A DNA stretch of 64,000 nucleotides from JACKHO01 sp041398745 (GTDB taxonomy: Bacteria; Planctomycetota; Planctomycetia; Planctomycetales; Planctomycetaceae): NCBI GenBank assembly GCA_041398745.1, contig JAWKUB010000003.1, positions 558,001-622,000 of the forward strand, written 5' to 3'. Shown piece after piece: positions 18,736-26,383 of this stretch (within the stretch, counting starts at the first letter, position 1; every line of letters starts with the position of its first letter). The notes beneath the pieces are model-generated. The model made no database searches. It was given only the letters and a program-made list of their open reading frames with translations, and had not been told where the DNA came from. Position numbers and translations under genes: made by a program.

Positions 18736-20541
18736 ATGCTCGAAATCGCCTCGAATTCCGAAGGTCGACACTCGGCAGCCGTTTCGCCGGAAGCGCTTGC
18801 TGAGAGCCGACACACTGTCGCGACGGGAAACGCAGAAAACGTAGATGTCCAGACCGACCAGAGTCTCATCCGTCAGTTCCTGCAACGGGATGAAGAGGCG
18901 TTTCGGGGCATTGTCGAACAGCACGGAGCCATGGTGTTTGCGGTGGCGCTGAGGACATTGCGCGATCGGCAGGCCGCCGAAGATGTGGTGCAGGCAACGT
19001 TTTTTGTGCTGGCCCGAAATGCCCGTTCCATTCAGCGTCATAGTTCGCTGGCGGCTTGGTTACATGCTGTGGCCATTCGGATTGCCCGGAAAGCGCTGCG
19101 ACGAAGACAGCAGCAGCCGGTTTCGGTTGAGTTTCCCGAATCTGTCACGGAGGCGAGCGAGCCTTACACCAGCATCACATCGGTTTACGAAGCACAAATT
19201 GTCGATCAAGAATTGTCCGGCCTCCCGGCACACTATCGCAACGCCCTGATTCTGCATTTCCTGGAAGGCCTTACGTTTCAGCAAACGGCTGAGGCACTCA
19301 AGACAACTGTGGGTGCTGTTGAAGGTTGGCTGAAGCGTGGTAAGCGGGCACTTCGTTTGCGACTCATGCGGCGCGGGATTGGAGTCGGGATGGTCTTTGC
19401 CGCATTCCAGTGGTCCCAATCTGCGGCGAAAGTCGCTCAACTGACTTCACTATTTCAGGCAACTGTCGCCGGCAGCATGTCTACGGCGGCGGGTTCACCA
19501 TTTAGTCCAGCGGTTTCTGCGGAAGCCATTCACTTAGCTCGGGAGTTCTCCATGTGGACAACAACAAAAGTGGTGCTGACCGGCATTGCGTCGGTGCTCC
19601 TTCTGACCGCCGCGGGTCTGGTGGGGAATGGCGTGTGGGGCGAGGAGGGGAACGAGGCGTCTGCACTCACCACCGCCGTACTTGAAACCCCAAATGAAAA
19701 CTCTTCACCGGAACAACCGGCAAACGTGGTTCCCTTACAAATTGCACAAAACATTCCCGACCGTGCTGCTGACGAAACCTGGGTCTATCCGGTAGACGAT
19801 CTCATTGTGTCGACGAACACGACTAATTCGACAAATGCCACGAACACGGTGCCGCCAAACATTGAAGTCTTTGCACCAGGTGCATCCAATCCCAACATCG
19901 CGAGAATTCACAACGCGTTGAAAGAGGAGACATCCTTGGAGTTCCCTGGAAATCCACTCTCAGATGTCATTCAGTACACTGCGCAGATCCACAACATTCC
20001 GATTCTCATTGATGAATCTGCCCTTGCAGAAGAAGCCATCGACACCGACGTGGAAGTTGAACTCGTCCTTCAAGGTGTGACACTTCAGTCAGCACTGGAA
20101 ATCATGCTGGCTGACGTCGGCGGGACGAAGTTGGACTACGTCATTGAAAACGAAGTGATGAAAATCACAACCCGGATTGCGGCAGATGAAACCTACGAGA
20201 CCCGCGTCTATGACGTGCGCGCTCTGGACTTGGATGACCCGGAAGTCTTGGTTCACGTGTTGACCAACACAACGTCTGGAGCCTGGGTGCAAGCAGGGAC
20301 GGGAGAAGGGGCCATCAGCTACTCAAAGGGGAGTTTCATCATCCGGCAGACGCAACGCGTGCACCGTGAAATTGAAACCCTCCTTAACAACATGGCCAAG
20401 CAGGCTGCGTCGAAGAACTATCCCGTACCCGACTGGCCAACCCCGAAGGAACTGCCTCCGTTCATTCCACCGAATTCGAACGTCCCAAACAGCACCATAC
20501 CGCCGGTGCCTGCGAAATCATCAGTGCCCGAGACCATCTGA
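18736..20541 (+). CDS. ECF sigma factor with membrane anchor and periplasmic secretin-N-like domain
   Basis: A 601-residue protein. Residues 46-115 are sigma region 2 (DVVQATFFVLARNA, SLAAWLHAVAIRIARK) and 155-208 are region 4 (LPAHYRNALILHFLEGLTFQQTA split over two helices, TTVGAVEGWLKRGK). A hydrophobic helix at 277-298 (VVLTGIASVLLLTAAGLV) follows, then an Asn/Thr-rich linker (361-371). Residues 375-556 resemble the N-domains of secretins or STN domains (TSLEFPGNPLSDVIQY, IPILIDESAL, GVTLQSALEIML). This layout would put the sigma part inside and the last domain outside the membrane. A TATACT 7 bases before the ATG may be a -10 box, giving a leaderless mRNA. The next gene encodes a secreted copy of the last domain. 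Confidence 0.88.
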   Translation: MLEIASNSEGRHSAAVSPEALAESRHTVATGNAENVDVQTDQSLIRQFLQRDEEAFRGIVEQHGAMVFAVALRTLRDRQAAEDVVQATFFVLARNARSIQRHSSLAAWLHAVAIRIARKALRRRQQQPVSVEFPESVTEASEPYTSITSVYEAQIVDQELSGLPAHYRNALILHFLEGLTFQQTAEALKTTVGAVEGWLKRGKRALRLRLMRRGIGVGMVFAAFQWSQSAAKVAQLTSLFQATVAGSMSTAAGSPFSPAVSAEAIHLAREFSMWTTTKVVLTGIASVLLLTAAGLVGNGVWGEEGNEASALTTAVLETPNENSSPEQPANVVPLQIAQNIPDRAADETWVYPVDDLIVSTNTTNSTNATNTVPPNIEVFAPGASNPNIARIHNALKEETSLEFPGNPLSDVIQYTAQIHNIPILIDESALAEEAIDTDVEVELVLQGVTLQSALEIMLADVGGTKLDYVIENEVMKITTRIAADETYETRVYDVRALDLDDPEVLVHVLTNTTSGAWVQAGTGEGAISYSKGSFIIRQTQRVHREIETLLNNMAKQAASKNYPVPDWPTPKELPPFIPPNSNVPNSTIPPVPAKSSVPETI

Positions 20542-20681
20542 CGCATCTACTCTGGATCGCTTGCAGCAGGTTTCTGGGATGTGCCACCATTGCAGTCAGT
20601 GTGATACACATCGGCGGCCCGCATTCACTGGCTGCCAAACCGGCTTCTATCAAGGCCGGTCATCCAACTCAGGAGTTTTCG

Positions 20682-21449
20682 ATGCAATCTGCAACAAGAG
20701 ACCTGGTTCGCTACGTTGTCATGCTACTTGCTCTCGCAGTTGCTGGAAGTAGCGTTAATGCGCAGGATGCCAGTGCAGAAGCCAAGTCGCCTCCGCGCAT
20801 TAAGGTCTATGCACCCGGTGCAGAGAGTCCAAACGTCATCAAAATCAATGAGGCACTCGAACAACGGACGAGTCTGGAGTTTCCGGGGAATCCTATTGAC
20901 GATGTCATGCGGTACATCGGGTCGATCCATGAGATTCCCATCGTGATTGATGAAAGCGCATTGCTGGCAGAAGGGATTAACCTGGAATCGGAGGTGAGAA
21001 TTGTTCTCTCAGGAGTGACATTGCGGTCGGCTTTGGAACTCATCCTGAGTGATGTCGGTGGGGCGCATCTGGACTACATCATCCAGCACGAAGTGTTACT
21101 GGTCACGTCTCGAGTTAAGGCAGAGGAAACGTTTGAAACGCGCGTTTACGATGTGAGAGCACTCGAACTGGATGATCCAGAGATTCTTGCCCACGTACTC
21201 AGGCACACGACGTCGGGCTGCTGGGTTGGTGTGAACGGCATGTTTGACGGTGACTTGAGTTACGCAAAAGGGAGTTTCATTGTTCGGCAGCCGCAGCGCG
21301 TCCACCGGGAAATCGAAACCCTGCTGAACGTCCTGGCGCGTCAGGTAAATTTCCAAGACCCAGCTCCCAACTGGCCAATTCCGAAGGAGTTGCCACCTGT
21401 GGCCCCGACCAATGCAGGGGCAGTCCCACCTGTTCCGGCGAACAATTAG
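20682..21449 (+). CDS. Secreted secretin-N-like protein, paralogue of the sigma factor's C-terminal domain
   Basis: A 255-residue protein with AGGAG 6 bases before the ATG at 20682 and a signal peptide ending near SSVNA. Residues 37-235 align without long gaps to residues 374-556 of the sigma factor upstream. I counted about 114 identities in 185 positions (about 60%), with blocks TSLEFPGNP, IDESAL, GVTL, ETRVYDVRAL, KGSFI and QRVHREIETLLN the same in both. Both proteins also share a Pro-rich tail with KELPP. It lacks any sigma region. It begins 140 bp after the sigma gene on the same strand, so co-expression is likely. I infer a tandem domain duplication and a periplasmic partner or competitor. 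Confidence 0.85.
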   Translation: MQSATRDLVRYVVMLLALAVAGSSVNAQDASAEAKSPPRIKVYAPGAESPNVIKINEALEQRTSLEFPGNPIDDVMRYIGSIHEIPIVIDESALLAEGINLESEVRIVLSGVTLRSALELILSDVGGAHLDYIIQHEVLLVTSRVKAEETFETRVYDVRALELDDPEILAHVLRHTTSGCWVGVNGMFDGDLSYAKGSFIVRQPQRVHREIETLLNVLARQVNFQDPAPNWPIPKELPPVAPTNAGAVPPVPANN

Positions 21450-21636
21450 AAACCCCAGTCAACAGACTGAAACCTGCCGCATCGACCGGACAGCCCTCAC
21501 TCGCAGACAAGATTTGCCACTGTCCCGCTGACTTGATGATCGCTTTCCGAATGTCAGTCTCTTGGAGCGTCCAGCCGCATCGAGTGCATTGGTTACTGCA
21601 AAACGTCAGTTGAATCGCTCCAGATGTGACCTGAGT

Positions 21637-22668
21637 TCACAGACAGGAATCAGTAGTTCCCAAATTCAGTCGGGGGTGAGGATGGCTGGTGGTGGTTGGG
21701 GTGTGAGGCCAAGTTGTGCGGTGAGGGCGTCTTGCAGTTGGTACAGGCGCAGCGGTGGTGGTCCAGCCGCGAATTTGTTTGGCTTCCCGGTAGCTCGATT
21801 CAATGCTGAAGCGTCGTTTGTACCATTTGGCACATTGCTGGATGGAAGCGAACTGCCCATGCACAGCAAACGCGTAAGGACGGCGGCGATCTTTCGGATT
21901 GGGAACAATGGCCACCCGAATTGTGATGTGGGGACCATGATTCCTCTCTTGCCACGAATACGTGCGAAAGCCACTTTGACCACGTCGAAAAAACGGGGCC
22001 GTCCCGGTTCCCTGGCGTGCATGACCACGTCGAATCAGCGGCATCACAAAACGGAGTTCTCGCTCCTGAAGCCACCGAATGACCGGACCACCGTAGAATC
22101 CACGATCCAGTAACAGACAACCAACTTTGATGTTCAATTTCCGCAAATGTGACCATAAAACCTGCAAAACATCGACCATCTTGTTCGAGTAAACCGGGGC
22201 CACCGCCAGCGTGAAACGCTCTCCCCGAGTCACGACTGCGGCAGTGGCGATCGACCAGAATCGCTTCGTGCCTTGTTGGGCCTTGGCTTTGTGAACGCCT
22301 TCCACCAACTTTCCGTAATAGGGCTGATGGTGCAAATCAATCGCAATGCAACTCCCCCGTTTTCTCTTTTGAAGATGCTTGAGCAGCGTCGGCGAAACAC
22401 TGTCCTGAACCAACTTCAATGAGTCTTCAATTGTTGGCATCGCTGCGTGAAACGCACTCCGCACGGTTTCCTCACCCACAGGCAACTGCAACCGCGCACA
22501 CGCCGCGGACCGCGTGGACCGCATCAGCGAAATCCAAATCATCACCCTGGCAATCATCGAGGCCGTCAAGTGCCGGCCAAACTTCTCCACTCGCAGCCTG
22601 GCCTTCAACAAGTTGACCGCCAGGACTTGCTGCTGCCCCGCCAATCGATGAAACTCTGACCGACACAT
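21637..22668 (-). CDS. IS4-family DDE transposase with an altered C-terminus
   Basis: A 343-residue transposase. The catalytic acids can be placed in CIAIDLHHQPYYGK, LLLDRGFYGG and the IS4 signature Y-x2-R-x3-E-x6-K, read as YKRRFSIESSYREAK. After IRGW the frame turns into a low-complexity Thr/Pro/His tail and reads out of the element: the stop codon at 21637-21639 lies 12 bases beyond the left IS end. In another frame the same DNA reads PPLRLYQLQDALTAQLGL and stops inside the element at 21666. A frameshift or small deletion near 21720-21740 is therefore likely, and the enzyme may be inactive. Confidence 0.82.
   Translation of the reverse strand: MCRSEFHRLAGQQQVLAVNLLKARLRVEKFGRHLTASMIARVMIWISLMRSTRSAACARLQLPVGEETVRSAFHAAMPTIEDSLKLVQDSVSPTLLKHLQKRKRGSCIAIDLHHQPYYGKLVEGVHKAKAQQGTKRFWSIATAAVVTRGERFTLAVAPVYSNKMVDVLQVLWSHLRKLNIKVGCLLLDRGFYGGPVIRWLQERELRFVMPLIRRGHARQGTGTAPFFRRGQSGFRTYSWQERNHGPHITIRVAIVPNPKDRRRPYAFAVHGQFASIQQCAKWYKRRFSIESSYREAKQIRGWTTTAAPVPTARRPHRTTWPHTPTTTSHPHPRLNLGTTDSCL
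21638..21650. repeat. Dispersed palindromic repeat, copy 2, left half
   Basis: The left half of the 24-base repeat, ending in AGGAAT (21645-21650), directly abuts the left end of the insertion sequence. Its other half is at 22756-22772. Confidence 0.85.
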
Positions 22669-22755
22669 GGCGCTTCCCTGCGCACCGAGGATTGTTGTCC
22701 AAACCCCTTATCACATAAGCGCCTTGTGTTCAGCAGACCAATCTGGGAACTACTG
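21651..22755. mobile_element. IS4-type insertion sequence, 1105 bp
   Basis: The element is bounded by perfect 12-base terminal inverted repeats, CAGTAGTTCCCA at 21651-21662 and TGGGAACTACTG at 22744-22755, with a few further matches beyond. AGGAAT is duplicated on both sides (21645-21650 and 22756-22761). Removing the element and one AGGAAT restores the exact sequence of the intact repeat at 14188-14211. It carries one transposase gene on the minus strand. The ends are therefore well fixed; the subgroup within IS4 is not. Confidence 0.92.
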
Positions 22756-22772
22756 AGGAATGTCTGTGCCAC
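22756..22772. repeat. Dispersed palindromic repeat, copy 2, right half
   Basis: AGGAATGTCTGTGCCAC, the right half of the repeat interrupted by the insertion sequence. The first six bases are the duplicated target. Confidence 0.85.
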
Positions 22773-22815
22773 GTGTCAACTTTCGGTAGACCGGCTGCAG
22801 CAGCGACTCTGGTTC

Positions 22816-23538
22816 TCAAAACGGCCAATTCGATCCGAGAGTTTCACGCTGAAGTGCGGTCAGCTCTGCAATTCCTTTGCGGGCCAGTGCGATTTGACCG
22901 GTCAGTTCTTCATCGCCGTAGGTTCCACGTTCAGCAGTTCCCTGGAGTTCTACGAACTGTCCATTACCGGTCATGACAACGTTCATGTCGACCTCGGCGG
23001 CACTGTCTTCCACGTAGTTGAGGTCCAGCAGGCACTCGCCGTTCAGTACGCCCACGCTAATGGCGGCGACGCTGTCCGTGAACACCAATTTCGGATCAAA
23101 TCCCTCAGCTTGGATGGCGCAGACGGCATCAACCAGTGCGATGAATCCCCCGGTAATACTCAACGTGCGTGTACCACCATCAGCCTTGAGGACATCGCAG
23201 TCGACGGTAATGACGCGAGGCCCGAGTGCCTGCATATCGACGACGGCCCGCAGGCTGCGTCCAATGAGCCGCTGAATTTCGGTGCCGCGTCCGTCAGCCC
23301 GCCGAGCTTTCCGTGGCGCGGTGCTCCCCGGCAGCATGTTGTATTCGGCGGTTACCCAACCGCTGGGATTCGGATCGGCCTTCTTCCACGGCGGCAGGTC
23401 TTCGCTGACGCTCGCCGTACACATAATTGTCGTATCCCCTGCCTGAATCAGCAGGCTGCCCGGTGCTGCGCTGTGGAATGGGCGTTGAACGGAAATTGTT
23501 CGGAGGGCATTGGCACTGCGGCCATCGTGGCGTGACAT
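22816..23538 (-). CDS. rph: Ribonuclease PH
   Basis: A 240-residue phosphorolytic 3'-5' exoribonuclease that trims tRNA precursors. The N-terminus RHDGRSANALRTISVQ, the core SGWVTAEYNMLPGST, the Arg-rich EIQRLIGRSLRAVVDM, the acidic CDVLKADGGTRTLSITGG and the C-terminal VELQGTAERG are all present at the expected spacing. The length is normal for the family. The start at 23538 is 142 bp from the divergent nagA start. Its 3' end lies about 60 bp from the insertion sequence, which has not damaged it. Confidence 0.97.
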   Translation of the reverse strand: MSRHDGRSANALRTISVQRPFHSAAPGSLLIQAGDTTIMCTASVSEDLPPWKKADPNPSGWVTAEYNMLPGSTAPRKARRADGRGTEIQRLIGRSLRAVVDMQALGPRVITVDCDVLKADGGTRTLSITGGFIALVDAVCAIQAEGFDPKLVFTDSVAAISVGVLNGECLLDLNYVEDSAAEVDMNVVMTGNGQFVELQGTAERGTYGDEELTGQIALARKGIAELTALQRETLGSNWPF

Positions 23539-23680
23539 GTGTAGTGTTTCTTCGTTTGAGTTTTCTGCTGGAATGTCGCAGTCTGGCCAACCGTCCCGCA
23601 GTTTTCAAATGACGCGATGTCACAGCCACGATAAACTGCCACCAATCCTTACCACGACATTCACCGAAATGACGCACAAT

Positions 23681-24811
23681 ATGAACATTACGGGACGCCA
23701 CATTGAAACAGGCAACGCCATTGAGGTTGGCTGCGTCGCAGGGCGCATTGCGTCACTCAAATCAGTAGATGTGCCTAAGACTGAGTTGGCCGAGTTGCCC
23801 TGGATTGCACCCCCGCTGTTCGACATTCAAGTGAACGGTGCCAACGACATTTGGTTCAGCGATGAAAAGCTGACAGTCGATGAAGTCGCCAACGTCCTGC
23901 AGACGTTTCGCCAGCACGGAGTGCAGCGTCTTTTCCCGACGTTGATTACAAATTCCTCAGAAGCACTTTGTCACGGATTTGACGTCATTCGTCAGGCCTG
24001 CGAGCAGGAAAGCTGGATTAACGACATGGTGGCGGGATGCCATTTGGAAGGACCGTTCATTTCTGCAGAAGATGGTCCCCGAGGTGCCCATCCCCTGCAG
24101 CACGTGCGTGGTTGTGACTGGATTGAGTTTCAGAAGTGGCAGCAGGCGTCTGGCAACCGCATCAAGCTGGTGACGCTCGCCCCGGAATCTGCGGGGGCGC
24201 CGGAGTTTATCAGGCAGTTCACAGAATCTGGCGGAGTTTGTGCAATTGGACACACGTCAGCTAACAGCCATCAAATTGCTGCCGCGGTTGATGCCGGAGC
24301 CAGTTTGTCGACGCACTTCGGCAATGGTGCACACGCCCGAATGCCGCGGCATCCCAACTATTTGTGGGATCAACTGGCCGAACCGCAGCTCTGGGCAAGT
24401 CTCATTACTGACGGACATCACATTCCGGCCAGCGTGGTCCGGTCCGTTCTGCTGGCCAAAGGTCAGGAGAAAGTCCTCATCACCTGCGATTCCTCCGGAC
24501 TGGCTGGATGCCCTCCTGGAGTTTACGACGCAGCAGGCGGACAATGCGAAGTGCTGGAAGATGGGCGCGTGGTCGTGGCCGGTCAGCGGGAATACCTCGC
24601 TGGATCGGGAGCATTCACCGATGACTGCGTGCTGGGCATGATTCATTTAGGGGGCATCAGTCTGGCCGAGGCCTGGGCCATGGCTTCCGCGAATCCTGCG
24701 AGAATGTTTGGCGTGAGAATCCCACGACTCGAAGTCGGCGAACTGGCGGAGCTGGTGGCCTTTCACATCAAGGACGGCCGATGTCAATTTATCACGGAAG
24801 CCGAGTTGTAA
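23681..24811 (+). CDS. nagA: N-acetylglucosamine-6-phosphate deacetylase
   Basis: A 376-residue amidohydrolase-fold enzyme that removes acetate from GlcNAc-6-phosphate in amino-sugar use and cell-wall recycling. Seen: PPLFDIQVNGANDIWF after the first strand, LEGPFIS with the metal-binding Glu, AIGHTSANSHQIAAAVDAGA and STHFGNGAH with the metal-binding His residues, DGHHIPASVV, and ITCDSSGLAG with the catalytic Asp. The frame is open further upstream; of the ATGs at 23669 and 23681 I prefer 23681 because it fits the family start, but no clear ribosome binding site decides. It is divergent from rph, and no nagB is adjacent. Confidence 0.93.
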   Translation: MNITGRHIETGNAIEVGCVAGRIASLKSVDVPKTELAELPWIAPPLFDIQVNGANDIWFSDEKLTVDEVANVLQTFRQHGVQRLFPTLITNSSEALCHGFDVIRQACEQESWINDMVAGCHLEGPFISAEDGPRGAHPLQHVRGCDWIEFQKWQQASGNRIKLVTLAPESAGAPEFIRQFTESGGVCAIGHTSANSHQIAAAVDAGASLSTHFGNGAHARMPRHPNYLWDQLAEPQLWASLITDGHHIPASVVRSVLLAKGQEKVLITCDSSGLAGCPPGVYDAAGGQCEVLEDGRVVVAGQREYLAGSGAFTDDCVLGMIHLGGISLAEAWAMASANPARMFGVRIPRLEVGELAELVAFHIKDGRCQFITEAEL

Positions 24812-24988
24812 GCCGCAAGCCGTAATGTCCAAAAAAGTTGACAGCAAACTGCCCGTTCGAGGTTGCGTCTTTCAGGCGACTCAGCAATCCTTCAAGTGCG
24901 ACTCGAATTCAGTTTCACATGGCGTGAATGATTCCTTTTTGAGCAGCAGAAACAACTAGGCGGCGATGACGATCGCCGGGCATGTGTC

Positions 24989-26155
24989 ATGTCGATGGAA
25001 ATCAAGGTTCCGGCGGTCGGTGAGTCTATCACCGAGGTGTTTATTGGTGAGTGGTACGTCAATCCCGGTGACTGGGTCGATATTGACCAGGAAATCGTAG
25101 GATTGGAGACCGACAAGGCGACTTTTGACGTCGTCGCTCCACAGGCGGGCACGCTGGAGAAAGTCATTCGGAAGGCTGGGGACAAGGCGGAAATCGGCGA
25201 AGTCATTGCCGTTCTCAAGCCAGGACCAGCGCCCGCGGGAGCCAAGACCACCCCCAAGGCGTCCGAAAAGGGCAGCACTTCTGTTCCGTCGTCTGCCTCC
25301 TCTGCAGAGCCGGTCGTAATGCCCGCCGCAGCTCGCGCTGCAGCTCAGGGTGGAATTAATGCCCAAGATGTCCGAGGAACCGGGCCTGGTGGGCGAATTC
25401 TCAAAGAAGATGTGCAACGGGAACTTGAGTCTCCCGCAGCATCTGATGGAGCCGCTCGCGAAACGCGTCGCGTCCCCATGTCTCCCATTCGGCAGACCAT
25501 CGCGAAACGTCTCGTCGAAGCCCAGCAGAATGCCGCTTTGCTCACCACGTTCAACGAGTGCGATTTGTCCGCCGTTAAACGCCTGCGGGAGCAGTATCAG
25601 GACTCCTTCGTGAAGCGCCACGGCGTAAAGCTCGGCTTCATGTCGTTCTTCGTGAAGGCCGTGGTGGAGGCCCTGAATGTGTACCCACAAGTCGGAGCCC
25701 AAATCGACGGCACCGACCTGGTCTTCAAGAACTACGTGGACATTGGCATTGCCATTGGCGCTGGCAAAGGTCTTGTGGTCCCCGTGCTTCGCAACGCAGA
25801 ACGGATGAGCTTCGCCCAAATCGAAAAATCGATTGCCAACTTCGCCGAACGTGCCAAGCAGAACAAGCTGGGCCTCGAAGATTTGGAAGGCGGCATTTTC
25901 ACCATTACAAACGGCGGTGTGTACGGGTCGCTTCTGTCGACTCCCATTGTGAACCCTCCACAAAGTGGCGTGCTTGGCATGCACGGAATTGTCGATCGTC
26001 CCATAGCCGTGAACGGACAGGTCGAAATCAGACCCATGATGTACCTCGCCCTCACCTACGACCACCGCGTCGTCGACGGCCGTGAAGCCGTTTCCTTCCT
26101 GAAACGCATCGCCGAAGTCATCGAAGACCCGACGCGGTTAATTCTTGAGGTATAG
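24989..26155 (+). CDS. sucB: Dihydrolipoyl succinyltransferase (E2 of 2-oxoglutarate dehydrogenase)
   Basis: A 388-residue E2 enzyme that passes the succinyl group from lipoamide to CoA in the TCA cycle. Residues 3-76 are one lipoyl domain with the lipoylated Lys43 in GLETDKATFDV. An Ala/Pro/Ser linker follows, then a peripheral-subunit-binding domain (AAARAAAQGGINAQDVRGTG) and the catalytic domain with YDHRVVDGREAV holding His359 and Asp363. IGIAIGAGKGLVVPVLR and TITNGGVYGSLLSTPI favour succinyl over acetyl transfer. Neither sucA nor lpd is adjacent, so the complex is encoded at scattered sites. Confidence 0.94.
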   Translation: MSMEIKVPAVGESITEVFIGEWYVNPGDWVDIDQEIVGLETDKATFDVVAPQAGTLEKVIRKAGDKAEIGEVIAVLKPGPAPAGAKTTPKASEKGSTSVPSSASSAEPVVMPAAARAAAQGGINAQDVRGTGPGGRILKEDVQRELESPAASDGAARETRRVPMSPIRQTIAKRLVEAQQNAALLTTFNECDLSAVKRLREQYQDSFVKRHGVKLGFMSFFVKAVVEALNVYPQVGAQIDGTDLVFKNYVDIGIAIGAGKGLVVPVLRNAERMSFAQIEKSIANFAERAKQNKLGLEDLEGGIFTITNGGVYGSLLSTPIVNPPQSGVLGMHGIVDRPIAVNGQVEIRPMMYLALTYDHRVVDGREAVSFLKRIAEVIEDPTRLILEV

Positions 26156-26334
26156 AAACCGACGACCGGAATGTTGGCATACCAGTTGAAGTGTAGCTTC
26201 CGGCTCTTGCCGACAGGTTGAATTCCAAGATAGCCGCCCGGCTTACCCCGATTTCGAACAGTCCACTTGCTGGGCAACTGCTGTCGTGACTAAAGCAAAA
26301 CATTAGGGGGGTCACTTCAGATGTACCCTGAATT

Positions 26335-26358
26335 CACAGACAAGAATGTCTGTGCCAC
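26335..26358. repeat. Dispersed palindromic repeat, copy 3
   Basis: The same element as at 14188-14211, with one change in the loop (ACAGACAAGAATGTCTGT). The preceding bases, TTCAGATGTACCCTGAATT, also resemble those before the copy split by the insertion sequence, so the full repeat is longer than its palindrome. It fills much of the 228-bp spacer between two convergent genes. Confidence 0.85.
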
Positions 26359-26383
26359 CAGACAAATAACGGTGGACGAACTA

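Noticed and set aside
18736..20541. Classical FecI-FecR-FecA iron signalling
   Set aside because: No FecR-like anti-sigma factor and no TonB-dependent receptor is present; only the STN-like domain is shared.
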